Shown in pieces: positions 47,309-57,124 of a stretch of DNA of 64,000 nucleotides (positions within the stretch are counted from its first letter, which is position 1; each line of letters opens with the position of its first letter). Position numbers and translations under genes: made by a program. The notes under the pieces were generated by a model. It was not told where the DNA came from, did not search any database, and was given only the letters and a program-made list of their open reading frames with translations. The DNA comes from Chroococcus sp. FPU101 (lineage in GTDB: Bacteria; Cyanobacteriota; Cyanobacteriia; Cyanobacteriales; Microcystaceae), in contig NZ_BLJI01000009.1 in the NCBI RefSeq assembly GCF_017312365.1, forward strand, positions 62,001 through 126,000, written 5' to 3'.

Positions 47309-48064
47309 ATGTTAAATCCTAAAAGCTTGCTTCCTCTATTTTTTGTCGGACTGTTGTTTGCGTCAATTTTGCCACTGATGGCCCAACCGAGCAACCGTTC
47401 AGGTAATGATCATGCAATTCCGACAGTATCCTTTAAACCACCACCAAACGAAGGCAAACCCGATCAAACTTCGGGAGCGGGATCTCGTCAAGATAATCAA
47501 TGTTTTCAGGATACAACTTCAGTTTCAACTATTCCAGAACATTCATTGATGCCTCTTGTTCCCACCTCTAATTATGGTTTAACTGTCACAGAGCGACCGA
47601 CATTTTTAATTGCTTTGTCGAAAACAACTGCCAAACAACTGATTTTAAGTATTAAAGAGAATGGCACAATACATCATTCTCAAACGGTCTTATCGCTGAA
47701 AGATTCGTCTGGAATTATTAGTGTTAGTCCGTCTGAAAACTCACCCCCTTTAGAAATTGGTAAAGAATATCAATGGTCTGTGGTCTTAGTGTGTGGGGAA
47801 AAACCACGACCTGATGATCCTGCGATCGCATCTTGGGTACGTCGTGTTGCTCCACCTCAAGCCATACCCTCTAAACTAAATCAAGAAAATGCACTGACTC
47901 AAGCAAGATGGTATGGTGAGCAAGGACTGTGGTACGATGCGTTATTAGCTTTAGTTGAAGCCAAGCGATCACAACCTGAAAGTGAAGAGATGACTGAGAT
48001 TTGGTCTAATTTTTTGGCATCCGTTGGACTCCAAGAAATCTCATCTAGGCCACTTCGTTTTTAA
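47309..48064 (+). CDS. DUF928 secreted protein
   Basis: 251 residues. A signal peptide (FFVGLLFASILPLMA) is followed by a Pro/Ser-rich stretch and the DUF928 domain: LMPLVPTSNYGLTVTERPTF, IALSKTTAKQLILSIKENG, a beta-sandwich-like middle, the cysteine pair region VVLVCGEKPRPDDPAIASWV and RARWYGEQGLWYDALLALVE-type helices at 190-240. DUF928 occurs near CHAT and TpsA genes in cyanobacteria, and its function is unknown. The last 24 bases overlap the 3' end of the convergent AAA-CHASE2 gene. Confidence 0.88.
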   Translation: MLNPKSLLPLFFVGLLFASILPLMAQPSNRSGNDHAIPTVSFKPPPNEGKPDQTSGAGSRQDNQCFQDTTSVSTIPEHSLMPLVPTSNYGLTVTERPTFLIALSKTTAKQLILSIKENGTIHHSQTVLSLKDSSGIISVSPSENSPPLEIGKEYQWSVVLVCGEKPRPDDPAIASWVRRVAPPQAIPSKLNQENALTQARWYGEQGLWYDALLALVEAKRSQPESEEMTEIWSNFLASVGLQEISSRPLRF

Positions 48065-50731
48065 GGTATTTTCGATTAAAGCTTGATTTTCTTTGGTTTC
48101 CGACTGTTTGAGATATTCGATCGAAATGCGTCCAGCAGTGGGATTATTTGAGCTAACGATTAAAAGATACGCAAAAGTACGATCAAATAAAAGTTTATTC
48201 ATTTGTCGGTTTGCCACAATTGGGATGATTACTGCTGCTCCAACCAGAACCAAAAACGGAGGAATGACAGGCAACCACCACCCTTGTAAAAAAGCCAGAT
48301 AGCAGCCAATCAATAGCCCACTACTACCTATGATCAGACAAACCGCGATCGCCACAGGTGACTTTAATAACCAAGCTAGTCCCGCTCCTAAAACAGCCCA
48401 AACCAACATCCATAGACATTCTAAGGGATCAGTCCAAACTCGTAACAAGGGACGTTTATCGAGAGCAGTACTAATAATTTGGCTAATGATGTTAGCGTGA
48501 ATAAAAACTCCTGGCATCAGTTCTGGAGATTTCGACAAACTAACACTATAGGGTGTGTAAAACAAATCATTTAAACTGGGTGCTGTTGTGCCAATCAAAA
48601 CCAGACGTGAACGGAAGATATGCGGTGGAATTTGGTGATTGAGGACTTGTTGTAGAGAAACTGTAGTAAAAGTACGATGAGAACCGCGAAAATTCAATAA
48701 TATTTGATAACCTCCCGACTGCGATCGCACATATCCACCATCATTGCTTTTAAATCGCTCAAAGGTGGCTGTTCCCAAATAGATTTTTTGCGGATCTTGT
48801 TGATCCGTTTTTGGGGTGATGTTTTGAGTTGCTAAATAGTGTAGGGCCAGTTTAAGGGCTAAACTATAATTTTCTTGCCCATCAGAAAGCCAAACCGATA
48901 ACAAAGCACGACGGAGCGTACCATCAGGATCGACGACTTGATCAGAAAAACCGACTTGTCCGCGTTGTTTGAGTTGAGGAGGTGGCGGTATCTTCGGCTC
49001 AACTACTTTTTCAATTCCAAATAAATTAGGCGTTGTTTTAAAGGTTTGTACTAATTTGACATGACCAGGCTCGACAGGTAAATTACGATAAAGATCTAGA
49101 CCAATTGCGGACGGGTTTTGTGCTTTGATCTCGCTAATGACTTGGGTTAAGATCTGATCATCAAGGGGCCAGTGTCCAACTTTTGCAAGATCTTTTTCAT
49201 CAATCGTAACAATCACAATTCGTTTTTCTGGAACTTCTGATGATCGCCAACAAAAAAACTGATCCAGTAGATTCCATTCAAATCCCTGTAAGAGTCCGAG
49301 CATTCGTACTAATAGAATGGGGAGCGTAACCCCCATTGCAACGAGAGGTATCCAAAACCAATGAGGTCGGATGTGCTGGACTTCCTGCGCTGCTGTCTGT
49401 CGGGCGGTTGCTAACAATTGATTGGCATATTCAACAACTTCGAGTGCTGATTGAGCTTTTTGTTTAGCGAGTTCTTGACTTGCCCCTAAAAACTGATAAT
49501 CTGCGTCACTCAGACTTTTACCTAGCGCCCAAGTTAAGGCATCTTGTAATGTTTGATCTTGGAGTAACTGGGTTTGATCCAGACGATCTGAAGCTAACCA
49601 TACAGTGATTTGATTAGCATAGGGACGCAACTGAGCTAGTTTCTTTTCTAGCCAATTTCGGTCAAAAACAGTCTGATAAATCCGATTATAAACCTGTAAC
49701 TTACCTTGGCGCTCAACGATTAAACCAGATAACTGTAACTCTATCTGTTCTGGACTGCCATTAGGCTCAAGCTCACCGTTTTCTAAGATTGTTTGATAGA
49801 GTCCGAGAAGACGACCAGTATTAGAAACATCTCGATAAAAAATGCGATCGCGGATCGTTCTTAAATGTTCTGGCTCGTCTTGGAATTCCCAATTGTCGAT
49901 AATGCGTTCTTTAACAACTTGTTCGACCGAGCGTACCTCAGCAACCATTGACTGCTCAACCATCAATCGACAGAGTTTTTGAGTCAGAAACGGTTGTCCA
50001 CCCGTCCAATTTAAAATTTCTTGCATCATCAGTTGAGGGTGATCTACTTTGCCTTTTAAACCATCAATAAGCGGCTGTACTTCATCTAAATTAAAACCGC
50101 TTAATTCAATCGCCCTACCAATATTAAAAGGCGCTTGGGTCTTATCTTGAATCAAATTGCTCGGAGTTGCCACCCCAAGAAGTGCAAAAGTCAAACGCTG
50201 ATATTTAGCATCATCCTTTCGTTGATTTTGAAAAAATCGAATCAGTACCCAGAAATCATCTAAAGAAAACTTTTGACTTAGAACTCGATCAATTTCATCG
50301 ACAAAAATAATAATCGGCAGTTTAATCTCAACTAACAACACTTCTTCAATAAATAGACCCAAGCGTTGCACAGGGGAAAATAAATCTCGTCTTTCGCGCC
50401 ACCAAGGTCGCCACTGAATTTGCTCCGTTAGCTCACAACTGCTCACCAAAGATTGTATAAAACCTGCATACCACTGTTCTATCGTGATATCCGTTCCAAT
50501 TCCCGTCAAATCGACAAAAGCGCAGATATAACCTTCGGTTTGTAGTCTTTGCATCGCTCGAACTCGTAAGCTAGATTTTCCCATCTGACGAGAGTTAAGA
50601 ACATAGCACAATTCGCCTGCTTTGAGGGCCTCATAAAATACGTGATCCGCTTTTCGCTTCACATAGCTTGGAGCATTACTAGCAAGACTGCCACCAACTT
50701 GATATTCAAAGTGAGACTGGGCTTGACTCAT
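48041..50731 (-). CDS. AAA-like ATPase with C-terminal CHASE2 sensor domain
   Basis: 896 residues. The N-terminal AAA-like (AAA_35-type) domain spans about 10-330, with the nucleotide loop LNSRQMGKSSLRVRAM, the Walker B IIIFVDEIDRVL and FTLLGVATPSNLIQD-like FALLGVATPSNLIQ; it opens with the family's VGGSLASNAPSYVKRKAD. A TM at about 450-475 leads to the extracytoplasmic CHASE2 domain (about 480-735, with VITIDEKDLAKVGHWPLDD), three more TM helices, and a short cytoplasmic tail. CHASE2 normally precedes a cytoplasmic effector; here the ATPase is upstream of it. It is translated 12 bases after the 445-residue AAA protein, probably as a pair. Confidence 0.9.
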   Translation of the reverse strand: MSQAQSHFEYQVGGSLASNAPSYVKRKADHVFYEALKAGELCYVLNSRQMGKSSLRVRAMQRLQTEGYICAFVDLTGIGTDITIEQWYAGFIQSLVSSCELTEQIQWRPWWRERRDLFSPVQRLGLFIEEVLLVEIKLPIIIFVDEIDRVLSQKFSLDDFWVLIRFFQNQRKDDAKYQRLTFALLGVATPSNLIQDKTQAPFNIGRAIELSGFNLDEVQPLIDGLKGKVDHPQLMMQEILNWTGGQPFLTQKLCRLMVEQSMVAEVRSVEQVVKERIIDNWEFQDEPEHLRTIRDRIFYRDVSNTGRLLGLYQTILENGELEPNGSPEQIELQLSGLIVERQGKLQVYNRIYQTVFDRNWLEKKLAQLRPYANQITVWLASDRLDQTQLLQDQTLQDALTWALGKSLSDADYQFLGASQELAKQKAQSALEVVEYANQLLATARQTAAQEVQHIRPHWFWIPLVAMGVTLPILLVRMLGLLQGFEWNLLDQFFCWRSSEVPEKRIVIVTIDEKDLAKVGHWPLDDQILTQVISEIKAQNPSAIGLDLYRNLPVEPGHVKLVQTFKTTPNLFGIEKVVEPKIPPPPQLKQRGQVGFSDQVVDPDGTLRRALLSVWLSDGQENYSLALKLALHYLATQNITPKTDQQDPQKIYLGTATFERFKSNDGGYVRSQSGGYQILLNFRGSHRTFTTVSLQQVLNHQIPPHIFRSRLVLIGTTAPSLNDLFYTPYSVSLSKSPELMPGVFIHANIISQIISTALDKRPLLRVWTDPLECLWMLVWAVLGAGLAWLLKSPVAIAVCLIIGSSGLLIGCYLAFLQGWWLPVIPPFLVLVGAAVIIPIVANRQMNKLLFDRTFAYLLIVSSNNPTAGRISIEYLKQSETKENQALIENTLKTKWPR

Positions 50732-50743
50732 AAGTATTTTTGC

Positions 50744-52081
50744 TTATTTTTCTGACAAGACACGACGGAAATACTCACGATACAATTGACATCGTGGTTT
50801 AACTTGATTATCGAGTCGTCGAACCAGTCCCATACTGTGCAACTTATAAATCTGCATTGAATCTAATTCGATAGGTTTTGCTGAAGTAACAACCTCTTTA
50901 AACGCTTGCTTTAAAGCTTGTGTTTCGGGTGTGTCTTGTTGCAGTGTTTCTAAGTGTCGCCGCAGATGATTGCTATAAATTCCTGCTTCTGTTGCTGCCT
51001 CTTTCAAGAGTTGGTCGAGCGTGACTTTTTGTGTACTCACCTCATACATCGCCAACCTGACTAAATAGGGATGACCGCCGATAATTTCCATTAAATTTTC
51101 GATTTGGGTTTTGTTCCAATTTAATTGATGGAGATGCGCTAGGGATGTGATTTGCTGTTGATTAAACTCGCTTAACTCTACGGGAATTCCCGCATTAAAT
51201 GGAGATTGATTCATATCCAAAGGAATATAGACCTCAGTAGAATGAGCAATGACTAAATGAAATTGTTTCCACTTTTGTGAAATCTTCCCTTTTTCGTGCC
51301 AGCTTCGTAGCATTCCAAAGAAATCTTCAATAATTTCAGTATAGGGAAAAAGTCGATCAACTTCATCTAATCCTAAGACTAAAGGCTCTTTGATAGAGGT
51401 GAATAAATACTCTTCAAAATAGACAGTACAGTTGTCATTACTACCCAAAATTTCGGTATCCCAATAAGTGTTTAGTTGATTTTCGACCTTTAACTGTCGG
51501 CTAACCGTCAAACACAGCCAACGCAAAAATTTCTCTAATGAGATTAAAATCGAGCGTTCTACACTTCTTAGGTCGATATACACTGCTTGACATTTATGGG
51601 CTTGAGCATGAGCCAAAACTCGCATGATTAATGACGTTTTACCCATGCCAGAAGGTGCCTTAATCCGAAGTAGGGAACCCGATTTTACTACTGTCTCATA
51701 ACACAGAGATTCTATTCCCTCTCGCTCGATATAAAAAGGTGAACTGAGAGGGACTGAACCTTCAGGAAAAGATAAATTATTAGATGATGAGGCTTGCTGT
51801 TTTTTCCAAGCTCTTTCTAATGCTCCTTTAAAATTATTTTTCGTAACTTCTTCGGCTAAAGCAATCGAAAGTTTATGCCATAACTTTGGCCCAATATCAC
51901 CTCTAATATAATTGACGGAGTGATGATAAGTTTCAGCAATTTGGTCATAGGTTAGACCCTCCCATGAGCCTTGAAGCAATTCAAGTTCAATATCTTTTAA
52001 ATACTCTTGAAAGTGTTTGAAGATTTGGGAATTGGCGATCTCTTTTGCTTCTTCCCAAGTCAAAGTTAATTGTAAGTTCAT
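50744..52081 (-). CDS. AAA-like ATPase with vMAP-type N-terminal HTH domain
   Basis: 445 residues. Residues 1-95 resemble the N-terminal helix-turn-helix domain of vWA-MoxR-associated (vMAP) proteins: LTWEEAKEIANSQIFKHFQE, then QGSWEGLTYDQIAETYHHSV and YIRGDIGPKLWHKLSIAL. The P-loop ATPase follows, with Walker A at 142-150 (APSGMGKTS), Walker B LVLGLDEVDRLF and the sensor-like VIAHSTEVYIPLDMNQSPFN. A C-terminal helical/winged part (YKLHSMGLVRRLDNQVKPRC) ends the protein. Relatives in cyanobacteria sit in NTP-dependent conflict or signalling loci. It is followed after 12 bases by the AAA-CHASE2 gene, so the two ATPases may form one complex. Confidence 0.9.
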   Translation of the reverse strand: MNLQLTLTWEEAKEIANSQIFKHFQEYLKDIELELLQGSWEGLTYDQIAETYHHSVNYIRGDIGPKLWHKLSIALAEEVTKNNFKGALERAWKKQQASSSNNLSFPEGSVPLSSPFYIEREGIESLCYETVVKSGSLLRIKAPSGMGKTSLIMRVLAHAQAHKCQAVYIDLRSVERSILISLEKFLRWLCLTVSRQLKVENQLNTYWDTEILGSNDNCTVYFEEYLFTSIKEPLVLGLDEVDRLFPYTEIIEDFFGMLRSWHEKGKISQKWKQFHLVIAHSTEVYIPLDMNQSPFNAGIPVELSEFNQQQITSLAHLHQLNWNKTQIENLMEIIGGHPYLVRLAMYEVSTQKVTLDQLLKEAATEAGIYSNHLRRHLETLQQDTPETQALKQAFKEVVTSAKPIELDSMQIYKLHSMGLVRRLDNQVKPRCQLYREYFRRVLSEK

Positions 52082-52206
52082 TACTTAAGGCAAAAAGGAT
52101 TCATTCTTTATCATAAAGTTTTTGTCGGAAAAATTACTTTAATGAGATAGATAAATTTATGAAAAATAGATAAAGATTTGATGACAAACTTTTTGCTCAG
52201 GTTAAA

Positions 52207-54453
52207 CTAAGCTATCAAACGTTGTTCGTAATATCCATATTCGATATAATGTTTTGTTGCCGCTTCTACATCATTACCATAAGCAGCAAAAACATCAGGG
52301 TTACGCTCAAGATAGGCAGTCGGCTCAAAGGTGATTTGTCTTCCTTCTATGCGTCCTAAATTTAGATAATGAGTCGAACCGCTTGCTAAATTGTATCCAA
52401 ATGCTTCGATTAAATCCCCATAAGAAGCAAGATAGCGAGCGCTTGAAAATAAATTCGGGTTACGTTGTTCATAAAATCCGTTAGTTAGATAATGTTGCGT
52501 AGCAGCTTCAAGATTTGTACCATAAACACCGAGTAAATCATCATAAGAATCAAGATAGCGGGCGGGATCAAATGCGGTTAAAGAACGTTGTTCAGAAAAA
52601 CCAAAACGGATATAGTGTTCAGTTGCCCTGGCTCCATCGGTTCCAAAAACAGGTATTAAGTCTGGATTTGAGGCGATATAACGAAATTCATCAAATAGAT
52701 CGCTTTGCCTGCCTTCAAAACGCCCAATGGTGTAGTAATGCTGGCGTAGTGCGTCTAAATTATCGCCGAGATTTTGGATGAGATCGCCATAGGATGCCCC
52801 ATATTGTACGGGGTCTAGATTTGTAATTGTCCCGACTCCCTGAGCATCGTTAATGATTGCATGATTAGCACTAGATAAATTTAGTACAAATGTTTCAGGT
52901 GCTTCGACTAGGGTATCGGCTGTAATGGAAACGGTAATCGTTGCTGTGTTTTGTCCTTGTCCAATGGTTAAAGTTCTAGAGACGGGCGTATAATCAACTG
53001 AGGCGATCGCAGTCTCATTGGCCGAACTATATCTGACAGTCACAGTTGTCGAACTAGGATTACTGAGCGTAACTGTAAAAACAGCATTAGTCAAACCTTC
53101 GGGATCATCAATGACGGTAACATCATTAATACTAAGCTGGGGAATCTGATTCTGTGCCTCAAATGCTCCTATATCAACCGTGCTACCTACAATCCGAGCA
53201 TAACCCGTTCCGCGCTGATCGTTTGGTAAGGGTTCAGTGATATTACCATCTCCATCAAGATCATTGACATCAGAGGGAATGATGGCATTGTTTCCCGCAT
53301 CAAGGGCAGGACTATCGAAGAGTAGAGCTTGGGTGAAAGTTGGGCCGCCGTTATCTTGCAAAGGGCCAAGCTTAGGATCTCCGCTTATTGCAGGTTGACA
53401 ACTGCCATCTTCAATTAAGTTATTGCTATTAGTGGCCAAACTCCCAGAAGTAATACAATCTCCACCTGCTAGACTATTAGCAATAATCGTATTGCTCAAG
53501 TTAAAGGTAGAATCATTAAAAATACCGCCACCATTGACTGCTCCATTATCTGAAATCGTGGAGTTAGCTACCGTCAACCGACCTCTAATACTAAAAATTC
53601 CGCCCCCACGAACGGATGTTAAATTATCAGAAATGGTCGAATTAATCACATTGACACGGCTATCTCTACTATAAATGCCCCCACCGTCAGTTCTAGCTCC
53701 CGATGCTACATTACCAGAAATAGTCGAGTTAGCTACATTCAGATTACCCGCTCGAATGAAGATGCCACCCCCATCAGCCGAATCATAACGAGAATCAGCA
53801 AAAGTCGAATTATTAGAAATGGTTGAATTAATAACTGTTACGCTACCCCGTGCGCTATAGATGCCGCCACCACCATCGAATCTCAAACCATCAACTCTAT
53901 TATCAGTAATCGTGCTATTGATGACTTTTAGAGTTCCATCAATGCTATAAATGCCTCCGCCGTCGGGTGTATCACCCAGACAGGTATTTCCAGAGATGAT
54001 ACTGTTACTAATCGTTAGGCTGCCATTTTTACTATAAACGCCACCACCATCAAAATCATCGGACTGACTACCATTAACCGTATTGCCTGTGATAATGCTA
54101 TCAGTCAGTGTTAGGTTCGTAAAATTGCTATAGATGCCACCACCTTCACCTGATGGCTTTCCCCCAGTTATCGTTAGTCCATTAATAGATACATTGATGG
54201 AACTCGACGTACTAGGGTTGATCTTAAAAATGCGAAATTCTTGATTATTCCCATTGATTGTGAGTCCTAATCCGTTAATTGTTACCGAGTCAGTAATGCT
54301 TAACTCCCCAGTGCTGAGATTAATCGTATTATTACCTGGGAAGTTAGCAAACTCAACAGTATCTAATCCTGGGCGGTTGTTTGCATTTTCAATCGCTTGA
54401 CGCAAGCTTCCCAAACCTGAGTCAGACAAGTTGGTGACGGTGAATGTTGCCAT
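52207..54453 (-). CDS. Leaderless surface protein: beta-helix, Calx-beta and five C-terminal repeats
   Basis: 748 residues, with no signal peptide, beginning TFTVTNLSDSGLGSLRQAIE, a motif common to large repeat adhesins. About 1-430 is a right-handed beta-helix of 'GGGIYS...NSTISGN' units. The 'choice-of-anchor Q' end (TVDIGAFEAQ) follows. About 440-545 is a Calx-beta domain (SSATTV-like ANETAIASVDYTPVSRTLTI). At 550-748 five repeats of about 40 residues carry 'YxxSYGDLIxxFGxNxxAAxxHYxxxGxxEGR'. The leaderless start and this C-terminal repeat suggest type I export, but no T1SS gene is in the window. It starts 26 bases after the response regulator gene. Confidence 0.85.
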   Translation of the reverse strand: MATFTVTNLSDSGLGSLRQAIENANNRPGLDTVEFANFPGNNTINLSTGELSITDSVTINGLGLTINGNNQEFRIFKINPSTSSSINVSINGLTITGGKPSGEGGGIYSNFTNLTLTDSIITGNTVNGSQSDDFDGGGVYSKNGSLTISNSIISGNTCLGDTPDGGGIYSIDGTLKVINSTITDNRVDGLRFDGGGGIYSARGSVTVINSTISNNSTFADSRYDSADGGGIFIRAGNLNVANSTISGNVASGARTDGGGIYSRDSRVNVINSTISDNLTSVRGGGIFSIRGRLTVANSTISDNGAVNGGGIFNDSTFNLSNTIIANSLAGGDCITSGSLATNSNNLIEDGSCQPAISGDPKLGPLQDNGGPTFTQALLFDSPALDAGNNAIIPSDVNDLDGDGNITEPLPNDQRGTGYARIVGSTVDIGAFEAQNQIPQLSINDVTVIDDPEGLTNAVFTVTLSNPSSTTVTVRYSSANETAIASVDYTPVSRTLTIGQGQNTATITVSITADTLVEAPETFVLNLSSANHAIINDAQGVGTITNLDPVQYGASYGDLIQNLGDNLDALRQHYYTIGRFEGRQSDLFDEFRYIASNPDLIPVFGTDGARATEHYIRFGFSEQRSLTAFDPARYLDSYDDLLGVYGTNLEAATQHYLTNGFYEQRNPNLFSSARYLASYGDLIEAFGYNLASGSTHYLNLGRIEGRQITFEPTAYLERNPDVFAAYGNDVEAATKHYIEYGYYEQRLIA

Positions 54454-54479
54454 CTTAGTCTCTAAGATTTTCGTTTAGT

Positions 54480-55229
54480 CTAACCAAAACGATAGCCAAA
54501 ACCTCGCACAGTGATCAAATATTCTGGTTGACTGGGATCTAATTCTAATTTTTCTCGTAACCAACGAATATGGACATCAACAGTTTTTGTATCACCTAAA
54601 AAATCTGGGCCCCAAATTTGTTCGATGAGTTGTTCTCGTGACCACACTCGCTTAGGATAGCTCATAAACAACTCTAGTAATCGAAATTCTTTGGGTGATA
54701 GATTAATTTCTTCACCGCGAACTAGAACACGACATTCTTGGATATTCAGAGTTATATCTCGAAAACGACGCATCGGTGCAGCCGTCTGGGTACTAAAACC
54801 TTGGCGACGAATTAAGGCACGACAACGAGCAACTAATTCTCGCATACTGAAGGGTTTTGTTAAGTAATCATCTGCTCCAACTTCTAACCCGAGTACGCGA
54901 TCGGTTTCGCTGGCTTTGGCACTTAAAATTAAAATCGGAATAATATTGTTTTGGTAGCGCAATAAACGACAAATATCTAAACCGTTGATCTGCGGTAACA
55001 TCAGATCCAACAACAGTAAGTCAAATCCTGAATTTTGTGAGCTTGATTCGGATTGTAGCAATTCAATCGCAGAACGTCCGTCACTAACACTAACGACCTC
55101 GTATCCTTCTTCTTCGAGAGCGAGAACCACCATATCTCGAATAATATCTTCATCCTCAACGACTAATATTCTAGAGTTATGTCCTAAGTCACGGTTAGAA
55201 GAAAATTGAGGCACTTCTAGAGATAGCAT
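54480..55229 (-). CDS. OmpR/PhoB-family response regulator
   Basis: 249 residues. The receiver domain at about 20-140 has the acidic pocket in LVVEDEDII, the phospho-acceptor aspartate in LLLLDLMLPQING and the lysine in DYLTKPFSMRELV. The winged-helix output domain at about 155-249 has LSPKEFRLLELFMSYPKRVW and RWLREKLELDPSQPEYLITV followed by RGFGYRFG, typical of PhoB/OmpR regulators. Which cyanobacterial regulator it is (SphR/PhoB-like is one candidate) cannot be settled here. No histidine kinase is adjacent; the downstream gene is the repeat surface protein, possibly its target or operon partner. Confidence 0.92.
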   Translation of the reverse strand: MLSLEVPQFSSNRDLGHNSRILVVEDEDIIRDMVVLALEEEGYEVVSVSDGRSAIELLQSESSSQNSGFDLLLLDLMLPQINGLDICRLLRYQNNIIPILILSAKASETDRVLGLEVGADDYLTKPFSMRELVARCRALIRRQGFSTQTAAPMRRFRDITLNIQECRVLVRGEEINLSPKEFRLLELFMSYPKRVWSREQLIEQIWGPDFLGDTKTVDVHIRWLREKLELDPSQPEYLITVRGFGYRFG

Positions 55230-55438
55230 AAAAAAATTTGGCTAATCTGTATCATCCTCATCTTAGCGTATGACGGCTACTGTGAAATAAGCTAGAGATT
55301 ATAGTGACCATCTTAAATGATTCTTATTGCTAACTTTTTCTCGATTCAGTTTCCTTTAACCAAAACCCTAACATTGTTCTTAAGCTTTTTTCGTCTTAAA
55401 CTAGGTGGCAACCTATAAACTCAGTCCGTGATTAGGAT

Positions 55439-57010
55439 ATGAATTTAGAAAAAAATCTACTTCCCATTGCTGTTACTACGGTTGCTACTCTGTTTCTTTG
55501 TGTTGTTTTAGCTCTGTTATTTGATGTTAAAGCGGCATTACTCGGACTTTTTCTGGTTCCAGGTGGGGTGGTAGCCTTTCTCAATCCCCGTTTAGGTTTA
55601 TTAGCACTTTTAATTTATCTTCCGTTTAGTAGTACGATCGCTTTTTCGACTTTTAAAGTATTTACTGTTGTTGGTAACTTGATTAAATACAGTAAATCCT
55701 ATCCTTTATTTAAAGTTGCTAAGGATGCGTTTTATTTTCCTGCACTCCTCAAAATTATATTATCGGGTGATGCTTGGCCAAAACTTAGAGCCAAAACCAA
55801 ACCGTTAGTAATTGCGATCATTGTTTTAGTTGCTGTCTGTTTACTCACGTTTTTCTTTGTTAATCTTCCTAATAATATTTTGTCTAAAGGATTGATTGGA
55901 ATTAAAATCTTACTAGGTTATATTCCTTTAATTTTATGTGGCTATTATTTAATACAACAGACCAAGGATGTAGCTATCATCACCCGTTTATTGGTTGTTT
56001 TAATCATTATTTGTTGTAGCTTGTGTCTGATTCAATATTTTTTATTAACCCAAGGAATTTGTCCTGATAATATTGTTCTTAATAAACTTCCTTCAGTGGT
56101 TGATTTGTCTCAAACTAAATTTTATCCAGATATTACCGATAAAGCAACCTTGAAAGCCAACTGTTTAGTAGGAGGTTCTAATCTCTACAATCCAAAACTC
56201 AATTTAATTCGTCTTTCTGGTACATTTTCTGATCCTTGGCAATGGGGATGGTTTCTGATTTCTAGTGCTTTTATTAGCTATGCTGCATCTTTTAGTGATC
56301 CGTCTCATCGTTGGAAAATTATTAGTTGGATCTCGATGGCAATGGTTTTAAGTGCAACGCTGGTTTCAGGGCAACGAATTGCTCTTATTTTAGTTCCTTT
56401 AATTTATATTATCTTACTGTTAGTAACTGAAAAACGAAAACAATCATTAATCATTAAATTAGCGATTATTGCAATTTTTGTTTTTATCTTGGTGACTCAA
56501 GTTGGTATTGTAGAACAACGGGTTGATAATTTGGTAGATCGATGGATGTATTCACCACCGCAAGAATTTATCGCTAGACAATTTTCTTGGCTCTCAAGTC
56601 GTTTGAGTTTATTTGGTGAAGGTTTAGGAAGTGCAACCAGTGGTGCGCGTCGTTTAACCGAAGAAGGAACACTATTAATTGAAACTTATTACGTTAAGTT
56701 ACTCTATGAAATTGGAGTCCTCGGATTTATTGCATTTATGACGGTTGTTTCAATGATTACTTGGCTAACGTTCAAAGCTTATCGATCTCTTAAAACACCT
56801 GCTTTACGACATTGGGCAATTTGTTTATGGCTTTTTATTCTATTTATTAGCTTCAATCCATACTATTATCCTTTATCGGTAGAACCAGTTTCAATTTATT
56901 ATTGGTTATTTGCTGGAATGTTGTTAAAATTGCCTGAGTTAGAGCAGAATATTAATTCAGAGTTACAACAGCCTGTAAGCGAGTCAGATCAGCATTTTCT
57001 TAATACCTGA
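55439..57010 (+). CDS. O-antigen ligase / polymerase family membrane protein (Wzy-like)
   Basis: 523 residues with about twelve membrane helices. The Wzy_C-type region includes LVSGQRIALILVPLIYIILL near the middle, a large extracytoplasmic loop following helix 7 or 8, with the conserved-type phrases LVDRWMYSPPQEF and SRLSLFGEGLGSATSGARRL, then ETYYVKLLYEIGVLGFIAF. Such proteins polymerise or ligate polysaccharide units in the periplasm. No glycosyltransferase genes are next to it, so its polymer is unknown. It is isolated and diverges from the response regulator. Confidence 0.82.
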   Translation: MNLEKNLLPIAVTTVATLFLCVVLALLFDVKAALLGLFLVPGGVVAFLNPRLGLLALLIYLPFSSTIAFSTFKVFTVVGNLIKYSKSYPLFKVAKDAFYFPALLKIILSGDAWPKLRAKTKPLVIAIIVLVAVCLLTFFFVNLPNNILSKGLIGIKILLGYIPLILCGYYLIQQTKDVAIITRLLVVLIIICCSLCLIQYFLLTQGICPDNIVLNKLPSVVDLSQTKFYPDITDKATLKANCLVGGSNLYNPKLNLIRLSGTFSDPWQWGWFLISSAFISYAASFSDPSHRWKIISWISMAMVLSATLVSGQRIALILVPLIYIILLLVTEKRKQSLIIKLAIIAIFVFILVTQVGIVEQRVDNLVDRWMYSPPQEFIARQFSWLSSRLSLFGEGLGSATSGARRLTEEGTLLIETYYVKLLYEIGVLGFIAFMTVVSMITWLTFKAYRSLKTPALRHWAICLWLFILFISFNPYYYPLSVEPVSIYYWLFAGMLLKLPELEQNINSELQQPVSESDQHFLNT

Positions 57011-57124
57011 GTAATAACACTGAGCCTAAATTCATTAAATTCTCTGAAGACAAAAGCATAAAGAATCAAGTATCTTGAAAAGTAGAACTATTATCCAGTT
57101 ATTGCAAAGGCTATTCACTTCTCA

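Noticed and set aside
48093-48302. Small plus-strand frame inside the AAA-CHASE2 gene
   Set aside because: Antisense shadow of a confident coding region.
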